Shown here one piece after another: positions 42,945 to 52,245 of a DNA stretch of 64,000 nt. Location: assembly GCA_019639155.1 (NCBI GenBank), contig JAHBSJ010000001.1:124001-188000 (forward strand). Direction: 5' to 3'. The position numbers were made by a program, and so were the translations under genes. The notes under the pieces are model-generated. The model searched no databases. It was not told the DNA's origin and saw only the letters and a list, made by a program, of their open reading frames with translations. Each line of letters starts with the position of its first letter. The first letter of the stretch is position 1. Source of the DNA: Acidobacteriota bacterium (GTDB lineage: Bacteria > Acidobacteriota > Blastocatellia > Pyrinomonadales > Pyrinomonadaceae).

Positions 42945-44360
42945 CTACCGTCCTGCCATTGCCTTTGCGGCATTCAGACGGCCGCCGGAGGCAACCTTGC
43001 CATCGAGTGAAGTGAGCTTATCAACTGAGTTGAGAAGACGTGACCTAAGTTCCGCTACGGTAATGTTCGGCTCGTTCGCTATGATAAGGGCGGCTACACC
43101 CGATACGAACGGCGTCGCCATGGACGTTCCTGATGCCTCGCGATAATCATTGCCTATCCATGTCGATAGAATGTCTTTACCGGGTGCTGCGATGTGGACG
43201 GTTTTCGCGCCAAAATTCGAAAATGATGCAAGTGTGTCGTTCCTGTCCAAAGCAGCAACGCTGATCACGTTCGGCAGTTCGTAATTTGAAGGATAGTGCG
43301 GACGGCGATCATTATCCGAACCATCATTTCCTGCGGCTGCGACAAATAATATCCCTGCTTCGCCCGCTGCACGTATCGTAGCTTCGAGCGCTTTCGAACG
43401 CCGCATCGAGCCCCAGCTTGCGCTTATCACGCGAATATTCACGCCGCTGCTCTTGCGTTCGATCGCGTAGTTGATCGCGGCGATCGCGTCGCTTGCATTG
43501 CCGGAGCCATTACGCCCGAGAAATTTCAGCGGCATTATTTTCACGCGCCAATTCACGCCGGCTATGCCCTCGCCATTGTCGCCGACCGCACCGATTATGC
43601 CTGCACAATGAGTGCCATGGCCGTTGTCGTCCATCGGGTCAGGCAGATCGGATGTCCCGTCAAAGCCGTAAATGTCATTCATGCGGCCAAGTTGCGGATC
43701 ATTGTAGGGACTCAGGTTCGCAGGGCGAAACCACATATTTCCGCTGAGGTCAGCGTGATTCAGATCGACTCCCGTGTCCAGCACGGCAACTACGACGTCT
43801 TCGCTGCCCGTCGTTGTCTTCCAGGCATCGAGGGCTTTGATATCGGCGTCTTTTTTGCCGCCCTGCTGACCAAGATTTGCAAGCGCCCATTGGTCGCCAA
43901 ACTGCGGGTCGTTAGGCCCGCCCGCAGGATCATCCTGATATGCTGCTTCGCGACGGAATGCCGACGGGTCGCTCAATTCGATCCTGAAATTCGGTTCGGC
44001 CCACTCTACGATGTCACCCAATTCCGCGTAATTTCTTGCCACGGTTTCGGGATCCATGTTGTCAAGGTCATCTATTATCGCAAGCCCTTTGACCGCTTCG
44101 ATCTTGTCAAAAATCCGGTCATTCTTCTGCGCGGCAATGGCGTTGATATCGTCGATCGTAAAATCCGAACGAAACTTAACCATCACCTCTGGAGCACGTG
44201 ATGGCGAACAGGAATTTGCCTTGTCGACTACGACAGGTCCCGGAATGCCCGGCAACCCATCCAACGACCTTTGCCACCGGTCGATCTGTCCGAGAACAGC
44301 GGCAAATACGATCACGACCGCTGCCAATGTGCCATGGATAAAAATGTTGTTGCGGTTCAT
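42945..44360 (-). CDS. Secreted subtilisin-like serine protease (S8)
   Basis: A 471-residue S8 protease. The N-terminal helix (IHGTLAAVVIVFAAVLG) is a signal or anchor. A propeptide-like region (FTIDDINAIAAQKN...) follows, then the catalytic domain with Asp in VVVAVLDTGVDLNHAD (about 197), His in NGHGTHCAGIIGA (about 251) and Ser in ASGTSMATPFVSG (about 411). The oxyanion Asn is in FVAAAGNDG. It probably degrades extracellular protein. The small 93-residue gene lies just upstream on the same strand. Confidence 0.94.
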   Translation of the reverse strand: MNRNNIFIHGTLAAVVIVFAAVLGQIDRWQRSLDGLPGIPGPVVVDKANSCSPSRAPEVMVKFRSDFTIDDINAIAAQKNDRIFDKIEAVKGLAIIDDLDNMDPETVARNYAELGDIVEWAEPNFRIELSDPSAFRREAAYQDDPAGGPNDPQFGDQWALANLGQQGGKKDADIKALDAWKTTTGSEDVVVAVLDTGVDLNHADLSGNMWFRPANLSPYNDPQLGRMNDIYGFDGTSDLPDPMDDNGHGTHCAGIIGAVGDNGEGIAGVNWRVKIMPLKFLGRNGSGNASDAIAAINYAIERKSSGVNIRVISASWGSMRRSKALEATIRAAGEAGILFVAAAGNDGSDNDRRPHYPSNYELPNVISVAALDRNDTLASFSNFGAKTVHIAAPGKDILSTWIGNDYREASGTSMATPFVSGVAALIIANEPNITVAELRSRLLNSVDKLTSLDGKVASGGRLNAAKAMAGR

Positions 44361-44381
44361 AAACTAAGCCCCATTTCTCGA

Positions 44382-44663
44382 CTACTTGTATATGACGTAG
44401 TTCTTGCCCCCAAAGTTGTGCAGACGCACCTGATATTTGTCGGCACGGTATTCCAACGTCTTTCGGCCCGCACGCAATTTGATCTCCCAACCGGACGAGA
44501 TCATCTGTGCCGCCATCTCGCCCGCGGTCGGGCTGCCCAAAGCAGAATTCGGAAAATCGCGATCTTTCACCGATACGGTCTCTACGTCCTTTTCAGCGAC
44601 GCTGCAGCGTTTCGCACAGTCTTTTCGGGCGGTTTCAACGGCTGAGTCTTTGGTCAACGGCAT
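44382..44663 (-). CDS. Small hypothetical protein, 93 aa
   Basis: I do not recognise this protein. It starts MPLTKDSAVETARKDCAKRC, has a middle DFPNSALGSPTAGEMAAQ and ends with strands GWEIKLRAGRKTLEYRADK and VRLHNFGGKNYVIYK. It lacks a signal peptide and membrane helices. It is placed 21 bases before the subtilase gene on the same strand and after the DUF2085 gene. Could be a chaperone- or propeptide-like partner, but there is no direct evidence. Confidence 0.6.
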   Translation of the reverse strand: MPLTKDSAVETARKDCAKRCSVAEKDVETVSVKDRDFPNSALGSPTAGEMAAQMISSGWEIKLRAGRKTLEYRADKYQVRLHNFGGKNYVIYK

Positions 44664-44696
44664 ATCAATATAATACGCTCTTTTCGCCGATCGTGT

Positions 44697-45218
44697 TCAA
44701 TTTCTGCGCGTAAGATTTCGGCGTATCTCGACGACCGCGGGAATGATAAATGTCGCACAGGCCGCTCCGAGAATGAGTCCGGTGATGAAGCGCGACACCT
44801 GCGTGTTCTCCCAAATGCCGAACGCCGTCAGCGACCAGTCAATGGTAATAGGGATCAGCGAGAGGAAGAGCCAGATCCTCGGCGGAGCCCCGACATCAGC
44901 GACAGAACGCCAAACCGGATAAATGACGGTTCCGGTAACCAAACCAAAGTAAACTCCAAAACACCGCGAGCACACTCCGAACTGAGCGTCGCCGTAATGG
45001 AATGACCGCGAGTCGATCTGATGGCAGATGTAGCTGAAAAACTTATAGAGCGGATCGGCTATCTCGTTGTGTCCGTGCGACTTTGCAACCGCGGGCAAAA
45101 TGATCAGCAACAGCCATATCAACGTAACGGCCACTGTCGCCGCCCACGCACGCCAAGCTTGCCGGCTAAAGAACGCAGACTGTTCGATAGAAATGTATTC
45201 TTCAGGCGAAAGTGCCAC
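44697..45218 (-). CDS. DUF2085 integral membrane protein
   Basis: A membrane protein of about 173 residues with three to four helices. It contains the DUF2085 signature: KFFSYICHQIDSRSFHYG followed by FGVCSRCFGVYFGL, a His/Cys arrangement that may bind metal. The start is uncertain. GTG 45218, 2 bases after the ppsA stop, fits tight coupling and gives VALSPEEYISIEQS at the N terminus; the frame is open further up but that overlaps ppsA. Function unknown. Confidence 0.8.
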   Translation of the reverse strand: MALSPEEYISIEQSAFFSRQAWRAWAATVAVTLIWLLLIILPAVAKSHGHNEIADPLYKFFSYICHQIDSRSFHYGDAQFGVCSRCFGVYFGLVTGTVIYPVWRSVADVGAPPRIWLFLSLIPITIDWSLTAFGIWENTQVSRFITGLILGAACATFIIPAVVEIRRNLTRRN

Positions 45219-45220
45219 GG

Positions 45221-47644
45221 TTACTGCGTTTTCGCCGACTGAGCTAGGGCTTTCTCTGTTTCGAGAATATGCCGCGTGGTCTGAATTACAGTGTCGGGGT
45301 TGAGCGATATCGAGTTTATGCCGCGTTTGACGAGAAACTCGGCAAATTCGGGATAATCTGACGGGGCTTGTCCGCAAATACCGATCTTCTTGCCCTTGCG
45401 GATCGCAGCGTCGATGGCCATGGCTATCATCTTCTCGACAGCTCCGTTCCGCTCGTCAAATAGGTGAGCGACCATCTCGCTGTCCCGGTCGAGCCCGAGA
45501 GCAAGCTGCGTCAGGTCGTTCGATCCGATCGAATAGCCGTCAAAGACCTCGAGAAACTCATCAGCAAAAACAACATTCGACGGCAATTCGCACATCGCGT
45601 AGATCTCAAGCTCGTTCTCGCCCTGCACTAGGCCGTATTCCGCCATCAAAGCAATTACGCGTTCGCCTTCTTCCACGGTGCGGCAGAAAGGGATCATCGG
45701 CTTGATATTGGTCAGCCCCATATCTTCTCTGGCACGCAGCAATGCAAGGCATTCCAGACGAAAACCGGCCTTGTAGCGGTCGTCGTAATATCGCGACGCC
45801 CCGCGAAATCCGATCATCGGGTTCTCCTCGACCGGCTCGAATTCACGACCGCCGAGCAGCATCGCGTATTCGTTCGACTTGAAATCGGACATGCGTACGA
45901 TCACGGGTTTCGGATAGAATGCGGCGGCGATGCGGCCGATACCTTCAGCGAGCGAACGGACAAAAAACTCTTTCGGATCTTCCTCCGAAATGCGATTCGC
46001 GATGGTCTCGACGTCGCCTCGGTTGCGGAGGTTCGGATAGTTTACCAACGCCATCGGATGAATGCCGATGTGGTTGTTAATGATGAATTCGAGCCTTGCC
46101 AGTCCTACTCCGTCATTCGGCAGACGCGAAACGGAAAACGCATGATCCGGATCGCCCACGTTCATCAACACCTGAGTCTTCGGCCGGGCATCGGATGTGA
46201 TCTTTTGCCTCTTGACCTTAAAATCGATCTTGCCGTAATAAACATTGCCGACATCGCCCTCGGCACACGAAACGGTGATCGGCGAGCCGTTCTTTATCTT
46301 TTCTGTCGCGTCGCCCGTACCGACGATACAGGGAATGCCAAGTTCGCGGCTGATGATCGCACTATGACACGTACGGCCGCCGCGTTCCGTTACGATCGCC
46401 GCCGCTTTTTTCATGATGGGTTCCCACGCCGGGTCAGTTTGAGTGGTTACCAAAATATCGCCTTGCTTGAATGACGCAAGTTTAGCCGCGTCGTGAAGGA
46501 CGTGGGCGTTACCGCTGCCGATCCGTTCGCCGACCGCCACGCCTGACGTCAGCGGAGCCCCATGAACTCCTGTGAGCTCGTAGGTCTCAATGTAATTCTC
46601 TCTTTTTTGAGTATGTACGGTTTCGGGCCTTGCCTGAAGGATGAACAACTCACCTGTAACGCCGTCCTTTGCCCACTCAATATCCATCGGAGTGGGCTTG
46701 CCGGCATTTTTCGAATAGTGATCCTCGATCTTGCACGCCCAATCCGCAAGCTGCAGAACCTCAAAACCTGCTAGGCAGAGCCGCTTACGCTGGGATTCGA
46801 CTACCTCGCGAACCTGCGTGCCAGTGTCGTCATCGGCAAAGACCATCTTCACTTCCTTTACGCCAAGTTTTCGTGTGATGATCGGGCGGAAACCCTGCTT
46901 CAGCGTCGGCTTATATACGATCCACTCGTCCGGCGTCGCCATTCCCTGAACTATCGCCTCGCCGAGTCCCCACGCTCCGTTAATAACAACGACATCGCGA
47001 AAACCGCTTTCGGTATCCAGTGTGAACATCACGCCGGAACACGCCGCATCCGAACGCACCATAGGCTGAACGCCTATAGAAAGTGCTACTTCAAAATGAT
47101 CAAATCCTTTTGTAGTTCGGTAGGAGATCGCCCGGTCGGTCCACAGCGAGGCGTAGCATTGATGACAGGCCTCGATCAGCTTGCTGTCACCGCGGACGTT
47201 TAGAATAGTGTCTTGCTGGCCGGCAAATGACGCATCGGGTAGGTCCTCGGCGGTCGCTGACGATCGGACGGCGACCTCGAATGATCGCTTTCCAATGCGT
47301 TTGCCGAGGCGTTCGTATGCATCCAATATCGCTGCTTCCACCTCTTTAGGGAACGGTGTCTCGAGCATCAACGCCCGTGCTTGTTCGCCAACGCTCGCCA
47401 GCTTTTCGATATCGTTAACATCCAGACCTTTTAAGAGTTTTTGAAGCCTTTTACGGAGACCATCGGTCTCTAAGAGAAGTTCGTATGCATGCGATGTTGT
47501 CGAAAATCCATCGACGGCTCGGACCCCCTGAAGGGTGAGTTCCCGGAACAACTCACCCAAACTGGCGCATTTTCCTCCGACGAGCGCAACATCTCCCGAG
47601 CCAACTTCGCTCAGGTCGAGAACGTATGGTTTGGCTTCGTTCAT
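45221..47644 (-). CDS. ppsA: Phosphoenolpyruvate synthase
   Basis: Converts pyruvate and ATP to PEP, AMP and phosphate for gluconeogenesis; 807 residues. The N-terminal ATP-grasp domain has VGGKCASLGELFREL, VRSSATAEDLPDASFAGQQDT and VINGAWGLGEAIVQG. The phosphohistidine swivel domain carries GGRTCHSAIISRELGIPCIVG, and the C-terminal barrel has IVRMSDFKSNEY and GICGQAPSDYPEFAEFLV. It is 44 bases downstream of glpX, so the two gluconeogenic genes are probably one operon. Confidence 0.97.
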   Translation of the reverse strand: MNEAKPYVLDLSEVGSGDVALVGGKCASLGELFRELTLQGVRAVDGFSTTSHAYELLLETDGLRKRLQKLLKGLDVNDIEKLASVGEQARALMLETPFPKEVEAAILDAYERLGKRIGKRSFEVAVRSSATAEDLPDASFAGQQDTILNVRGDSKLIEACHQCYASLWTDRAISYRTTKGFDHFEVALSIGVQPMVRSDAACSGVMFTLDTESGFRDVVVINGAWGLGEAIVQGMATPDEWIVYKPTLKQGFRPIITRKLGVKEVKMVFADDDTGTQVREVVESQRKRLCLAGFEVLQLADWACKIEDHYSKNAGKPTPMDIEWAKDGVTGELFILQARPETVHTQKRENYIETYELTGVHGAPLTSGVAVGERIGSGNAHVLHDAAKLASFKQGDILVTTQTDPAWEPIMKKAAAIVTERGGRTCHSAIISRELGIPCIVGTGDATEKIKNGSPITVSCAEGDVGNVYYGKIDFKVKRQKITSDARPKTQVLMNVGDPDHAFSVSRLPNDGVGLARLEFIINNHIGIHPMALVNYPNLRNRGDVETIANRISEEDPKEFFVRSLAEGIGRIAAAFYPKPVIVRMSDFKSNEYAMLLGGREFEPVEENPMIGFRGASRYYDDRYKAGFRLECLALLRAREDMGLTNIKPMIPFCRTVEEGERVIALMAEYGLVQGENELEIYAMCELPSNVVFADEFLEVFDGYSIGSNDLTQLALGLDRDSEMVAHLFDERNGAVEKMIAMAIDAAIRKGKKIGICGQAPSDYPEFAEFLVKRGINSISLNPDTVIQTTRHILETEKALAQSAKTQ

Positions 47645-47688
47645 AGCAACAAAAAAACTACGATGAACCGGATAGTTCCTAAAATAGC

Positions 47689-48735
47689 TTAGAAACGGAT
47701 GACCGCATCAGGCCCGCCTTCGACGTGGACCGTATCCACAAATCGGATACTCTTGGTGTCAGTGGTCATTACGACCGAATGCGTGCGTTTGCCTTCGCCG
47801 AAGAACCTTACGCCGCGAAGCAACGCTCCGTCCGTGACGCCTGTCGCTGCAAATATGATCTTCTTTCCGGGGGCAAGGTCGTTTGTATCGTATATCTTGT
47901 CGGGATCCGTAATTCCCATTTCAGCAAGACGATCTTTCATCTGCTCGAAAGTCGGCACCTTTGAACGATCAACTCCAAGGCGTTCCGGGTCAAAAACAAA
48001 TTTCGCCTGTATCTCGCCGTTCAGGCACTTCATTGCCGCCGCAGTTATCACGCCTTCTGGGGCTCCGCCGATACCCATTAGAGCATGAATATTGGTTCCC
48101 GCTACCGCAGCCGAAATGCCGGCAGAAAGGTCACCATCAGATATCAAACGTATTCTCGCACCGGCTGCACGCACTTCTTCAACAAGCTTTTTGTGCCGGC
48201 CTCTGTCCAGGCAGATAACCGTCAGGTCATCAACATCACGGCCAAGACGGCGAGCAATGTTCTTGAGGTTCTCCTCAACGCTGGCTTCGATATCCACCGC
48301 GCCTCGGCAGGACGGACCGACGACGATCTTATCCATGTAAATATCCGGAGCATAAAGCAGTCCGCCGCGCTCGGCCGCCGCAAGCACGGCTATGGCATTG
48401 TTTGCACCGAGGGCGCAAAGATTTGTTCCTTCCAGCGGATCCACGGCAATATCGACCTCAGGAAATTGACCACGTTCTTCTTCAGAAAAATTGCCGCCGC
48501 CTACCTCTTCCCCGATATAAAGCATTGGGGCTTCGTCGCGTTCGCCTTCGCCGATGACAATACGGCCGCGCATAGGCACCGTGTCCATGACCTCGCGCAT
48601 TGCCTCGACCGCAACATGGTCGGAATGTTTGCGGTCGCCCTGACCCATTGTTTTTGCTGATTCGATAGCCGCTGCCTCGACCACACGCAGGAAATCAAGA
48701 GCCAATTCGCGTTCCACTCGGGTGTTATTTTTCAT
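47689..48735 (-). CDS. glpX: Class II fructose-1,6-bisphosphatase
   Basis: Hydrolyses fructose-1,6-bisphosphate in gluconeogenesis; 348 residues. GlpX motifs: [20 protein letters not shown], the metal site [34 protein letters not shown] and [20 protein letters not shown]. The upstream gap to fdxA contains a TTGTCA-N19-TAAAAT pair. Cotranscribed with ppsA. Confidence 0.97.
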   Translation of the reverse strand: MKNNTRVERELALDFLRVVEAAAIESAKTMGQGDRKHSDHVAVEAMREVMDTVPMRGRIVIGEGERDEAPMLYIGEEVGGGNFSEEERGQFPEVDIAVDPLEGTNLCALGANNAIAVLAAAERGGLLYAPDIYMDKIVVGPSCRGAVDIEASVEENLKNIARRLGRDVDDLTVICLDRGRHKKLVEEVRAAGARIRLISDGDLSAGISAAVAGTNIHALMGIGGAPEGVITAAAMKCLNGEIQAKFVFDPERLGVDRSKVPTFEQMKDRLAEMGITDPDKIYDTNDLAPGKKIIFAATGVTDGALLRGVRFFGEGKRTHSVVMTTDTKSIRFVDTVHVEGGPDAVIRF

Positions 48736-48783
48736 TTTCGATTCCGTTTAAAAGTGTAAATTTGATTAAGTTGATATGGCGGC

Positions 48784-48814
48784 ATTTTAACACTTGTGCG
48801 CGGTTATTTGACAA
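48784..48814 (-). promoter_or_regulatory. Candidate promoter for glpX-ppsA
   Basis: On the minus strand, TTGTCA (complement of 48809-48814) and TAAAAT (complement of 48784-48789) are separated by 19 bases, about 50 bases before the glpX start. Its -35 box overlaps a TTGACA (48808-48813) on the plus strand that could serve fdxA, although the plus-strand -10 (TATTAC, 15-base spacer) is poor. Confidence 0.4.
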
Positions 48815-48882
48815 CCAAGCCGCTAGGATATTACGGTTTTAGTTTGGTTTTTGCCGAATTAGCTTAGGAGCAGTTCAAATTA

Positions 48883-49182
48883 ATGACCTACATCGTTACA
48901 GAGCCTTGCGTAGACTGTAAGTACACCGACTGTGCGGCCGTTTGCCCCGTCGAGGCGTTTCACGAAACACCTGATCGTTTGCTGATCAATCCCGACACCT
49001 GCATTGACTGCGATGCATGCCTTCCTGAATGTCCCGTGGAGGCGATATATTCGGACATGTCCATCCCGGAGGAATACATGGGCTGGCTGGAGAAGAACGC
49101 GGAAGCTGAGAATTTTCCGATCATCAGCGTCAAACAGCCCGCATTGATGGGTGCAGGATGCTCCGGCCCGCCCGAAGCTTGA
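48883..49182 (+). CDS. fdxA: 7Fe ferredoxin
   Basis: A 99-residue soluble electron carrier with one 3Fe-4S and one 4Fe-4S cluster. The N-terminal motif CVDCKYTDCAAVCPVEAF and second motif CIDCDACLPECPVEAI are canonical for the FdxA family, and the C-terminal extension (EYMGWLEKNAEAENFP and following) is complete. Donor and acceptor are not known. Terminated by the hairpin at 49206. Confidence 0.95.
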   Translation: MTYIVTEPCVDCKYTDCAAVCPVEAFHETPDRLLINPDTCIDCDACLPECPVEAIYSDMSIPEEYMGWLEKNAEAENFPIISVKQPALMGAGCSGPPEA

Positions 49183-49205
49183 TCCAAACCCGATCTTTAA
49201 GAACT

Positions 49206-49233
49206 GGGGCGGTCGTTGACCGCTCCTTTTTTT
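49206..49233 (+). terminator. Terminator after fdxA
   Basis: GGGGCGGTC (49206-49214) pairs with GACCGCTCC (49218-49226), one G-T pair, loop GTT, followed by seven T. Confidence 0.92.
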
Positions 49234-49332
49234 ATGTTTTATGTTGCAAAAACTTGTTGCGCAAAGACATCGCCGAATGTTTCAATATAGTTAGGTGTTT
49301 TTCCTCCCAGCCTCAGACACCTCTCTAGTTTA

Positions 49333-50511
49333 ATGCCAGACACCACGCCGACGGCAATTGACAAGCCGCGGAGACACTCTAAGTTTCGTCCAAAAGTACT
49401 TGTACTTTTCGGCACACGGCCGGAGGCCATAAAGATGGCCCCGGTAATACGAGCGCTCAGATCACGGCAGTTCGAAACGCTGGTCGTTTCATCGAGTCAG
49501 CACAAAAGCTTACTAACTCCATTCCTCGAGACGCTGTCCATAAAGGTTAACGTGGACCTGTCCGTAATGAAGCGAGGTCAAAATCCCAACGATGTATGTT
49601 CCAGAGTGGTAGGAAAGCTGGACAAGATCCTAGCCGTCGAAAAACCGGACCTCATCCTCGTCCAAGGTGATACGACCACGACACTAGCGGGATCTCTTGC
49701 AGCATTCAACCGCGGCATTCCCGTCGGTCATATCGAAGCCGGCCTGCGGTCGGGCGATCTGATGAGCCCATTCCCGGAAGAGATGAATCGCCGGCTGGTT
49801 TCGCAGATGGCGACATTCCACTTTGCAGCCACGGAGCAGAACCGCCGCAATCTTATGTCAGAAGGCGTTGCGGCTGACCGAACCTTTGTGACAGGAAATC
49901 CCGTTGTCGACTCGCTGAAGCAGATGCTGACAAACCTTAAAGCATCGCCGATTATCTCTGAACTCATATACCAGACCAAAGGAAAGAAACGGATCCTTCT
50001 GACCACGCACCGCCGCGAGAGCTTTGGCGAGCAAATGAGTGGAAATCTCAACGTTCTTCGCGATTTCGTTGCCGCTCGCGAGGACGTTTGCCTGATCTTC
50101 CCCGTCCATCCGAATCCGAACGTCAGTAGCGTTTCCGAGAGCATCCTCGGCAAATGCAGCCGTATTCATCTCTTGGAGCCGCTGGATTATTCGGACTTTC
50201 TTTCGTTGATGAAAGCATCGTGGCTGATAGTTTCCGATTCGGGCGGCGTGCAGGAAGAAGCTCCATCGCTAGGCAAGCCGCTGCTCGTCATCCGCGAGAA
50301 TACGGAACGCCCGGAAGCAATTAGTTCGGGCGTCGCGAAATTGGTCGGAAGCAGGCCGGGATCGCTTAAACGTCTGCTCGAACAAAATTACTTGAGCGAC
50401 ATTTGGATCCGGTCGGTCAAGAAGGTCGCAAATCCTTTCGGTGACGGCAGATCCGCAGAACGCATCGTGAAGATCATTTCGGAAAAACTGTCCGTCGAAC
50501 AAGCTGCCTGA
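49333..50511 (+). CDS. UDP-HexNAc 2-epimerase (WecB/WbpI family)
   Basis: Non-hydrolysing epimerase at C2 of a UDP-HexNAc, 392 residues, cytoplasmic. LVLFGTRPEAIKMAPVI, LILVQGDTTTTLAGSLAAF, HIEAGLRSGDLMSPFPEEMN and SDSGGVQEEAPSLGKP are the family landmarks. The first 20 residues are an unconserved extension. It opens the co-directional glycan operon, so it either makes UDP-ManNAc or, as WbpI, epimerises a diacetamido-uronate sugar. Neighbours (aminotransferase, dehydrogenase, WbpD-type acetyltransferase) favour the latter. Confidence 0.9.
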   Translation: MPDTTPTAIDKPRRHSKFRPKVLVLFGTRPEAIKMAPVIRALRSRQFETLVVSSSQHKSLLTPFLETLSIKVNVDLSVMKRGQNPNDVCSRVVGKLDKILAVEKPDLILVQGDTTTTLAGSLAAFNRGIPVGHIEAGLRSGDLMSPFPEEMNRRLVSQMATFHFAATEQNRRNLMSEGVAADRTFVTGNPVVDSLKQMLTNLKASPIISELIYQTKGKKRILLTTHRRESFGEQMSGNLNVLRDFVAAREDVCLIFPVHPNPNVSSVSESILGKCSRIHLLEPLDYSDFLSLMKASWLIVSDSGGVQEEAPSLGKPLLVIRENTERPEAISSGVAKLVGSRPGSLKRLLEQNYLSDIWIRSVKKVANPFGDGRSAERIVKIISEKLSVEQAA

Positions 50512-50530
50512 AGATCGCTGATCCAGTCAA

Positions 50531-52237
50531 ATGGCCAACCGCCCAGACATCTCCAAACACATTCTCACCGTATTGGTGGAGGACTATTTTCACGTCGGGG
50601 CGTTCGAAAAGCTGATTCACCAACAGAACTGGGGGCATTTCGAGCCTCGTTATCGGCAGAACACAATAAAGGCTCTCGACCTTCTTGATAGATATGGAGC
50701 AAAGGCGACGTTTTTCGTGCTTGGCTGGATAGCCGAGAACGATCCCGCTCTAGTTCGCGAGATCGCAGAACGCGGGCACGAAGTGGCGGACAGAGGGTTT
50801 TATCACAGGAGCGTGCGTTCGCTGACGCCGGACGAATTTCGCGAAGATCTCCGACGTTCACGCGCGGCATTGGAGGCCGCATCGGGCCGCAAGATGATCG
50901 GTTACCGAGCAGCGGAAAAGCTCTCGCCCGAACACGATGAATGGGTACACCAGATTCTCGCTGAAGAAGGCTATTTATATGACGCATCGATGATGCCTAC
51001 TCGGAATACGCCGCCGGAAAAGCGCGTTCTGCACGAGGTGGAAACCAAATTCGGCAGGATCTGCGAGTTGCCCTACGCGACCATAGATACAGGCTTGCGC
51101 CCGCTGCCGATATCCGGCGGCAATTATATTCGACAAATTCCTTACACGCTGACGCGGCGAGCCGTTCGGCGTTGGTTGGAAAGAGGAAGCGACCCCTTCG
51201 TCTTTTATTTCCATGTCTGGGAACTCGATCCCGATCAGCCCCGCATCTCGGCAGCATCTCGGCTGAACCGAATTCGCCATTACCGCAAACTCGACAAGAT
51301 GGAATGGATACTGAACGAGAATCTCGGCCTCTACGGCTCGTCAGGGATATCGGAATATCTCGGGCTCATCTCAGAATACGGATCCACGGTTGAAGGGCAG
51401 ACGGCATTGGTCTCTTTATACGAACCGGAGGCGAAAAAGCGGGGAAGGAAAACGCCGGTTACTGTCATAATTCCCTGCTATAACGAACAAGCCTCGCTGC
51501 CCTATCTGTCGAATACATTGCGGTCGGTCGAGACGACGCTAAACTCTGCGGGCTACAATGCACGCTTCATTTTCGTGGATGACCGCAGCACGGACGCGAC
51601 GTCTCGGATACTGAATGAACTATTTTCTGATAAGCCTAATTTCTCGATAATTCATCACGACGAGAACAGAGGCGTATCCGCGGCGATCATGACCGGGCTG
51701 AAAGCTGCTGAGACGGAGATAGTTTGCTCGATGGACTGCGACTGCACCTATGATCCGCACGAACTTGCCCGGATGATCCCACTCCTAAACGATGCCGACC
51801 TAGTTACCGCCTCGCCGTATCACCGTGAAGGCGGCGTAAGAAACGTTCCAAATTGGCGGCTCTTTCTTTCAAAAGGCGCCTCGTTTCTCTATCGCCGTGT
51901 TCTGACGTCGCAACTTGATACTTATACGAGCTGTTTTCGCGTCTATCGGAAAAGCTCGGTCGAGAAGCTGCAGCCGCGGGAGAACGGATTCCTTGGCGTT
52001 GCAGAACTCCTCGGCCTGCTCGACCTCGCCGGCGGCCGCATCATTGAATTTCCCGCTGTGCTGAACGTTCGACTCTTCGGCTCCTCGAAAATGAAGACGC
52101 TTCGCACCATCGGCGGCCACCTCGGCCTGCTGTCGCGCATGGCATCGCAAAAATGGTTCGGGAAATCCCGCACGATTAAAACTTCTTCAACACCTAAGGC
52201 CGATTCAGCGGTCTCAGGCAATCTTGCAAAAGGCTAA
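50531..52237 (+). CDS. Polysaccharide deacetylase-like / GT2 glycosyltransferase fusion
   Basis: A 568-residue two-domain protein. Residues 1-285 match NodB-fold deacetylases with DUF3473 of exopolysaccharide clusters (LVEDYFHVGAFEKL, KATFFVLGWIAE, FYFHVWELDPDQPR). Active-site positions differ: Leu replaces the first Asp of the usual DVEDYF, DRGFYH replaces SHGYxH, and GYRAAEKL replaces GYRAPSF. Residues 315-550 are a GT2 domain (VTVIIPCYNEQASLPYL, FVDDRSTDATSRIL, CSMDCDCTYDPHEL) of the dolichyl-phosphate-sugar synthase type. It may load a sugar on undecaprenyl phosphate for the GT-C enzymes at 57788 and 60683; the deacetylase half may be inactive or altered. Confidence 0.85.
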   Translation: MANRPDISKHILTVLVEDYFHVGAFEKLIHQQNWGHFEPRYRQNTIKALDLLDRYGAKATFFVLGWIAENDPALVREIAERGHEVADRGFYHRSVRSLTPDEFREDLRRSRAALEAASGRKMIGYRAAEKLSPEHDEWVHQILAEEGYLYDASMMPTRNTPPEKRVLHEVETKFGRICELPYATIDTGLRPLPISGGNYIRQIPYTLTRRAVRRWLERGSDPFVFYFHVWELDPDQPRISAASRLNRIRHYRKLDKMEWILNENLGLYGSSGISEYLGLISEYGSTVEGQTALVSLYEPEAKKRGRKTPVTVIIPCYNEQASLPYLSNTLRSVETTLNSAGYNARFIFVDDRSTDATSRILNELFSDKPNFSIIHHDENRGVSAAIMTGLKAAETEIVCSMDCDCTYDPHELARMIPLLNDADLVTASPYHREGGVRNVPNWRLFLSKGASFLYRRVLTSQLDTYTSCFRVYRKSSVEKLQPRENGFLGVAELLGLLDLAGGRIIEFPAVLNVRLFGSSKMKTLRTIGGHLGLLSRMASQKWFGKSRTIKTSSTPKADSAVSGNLAKG

Positions 52238-52245
52238 ATATAACT

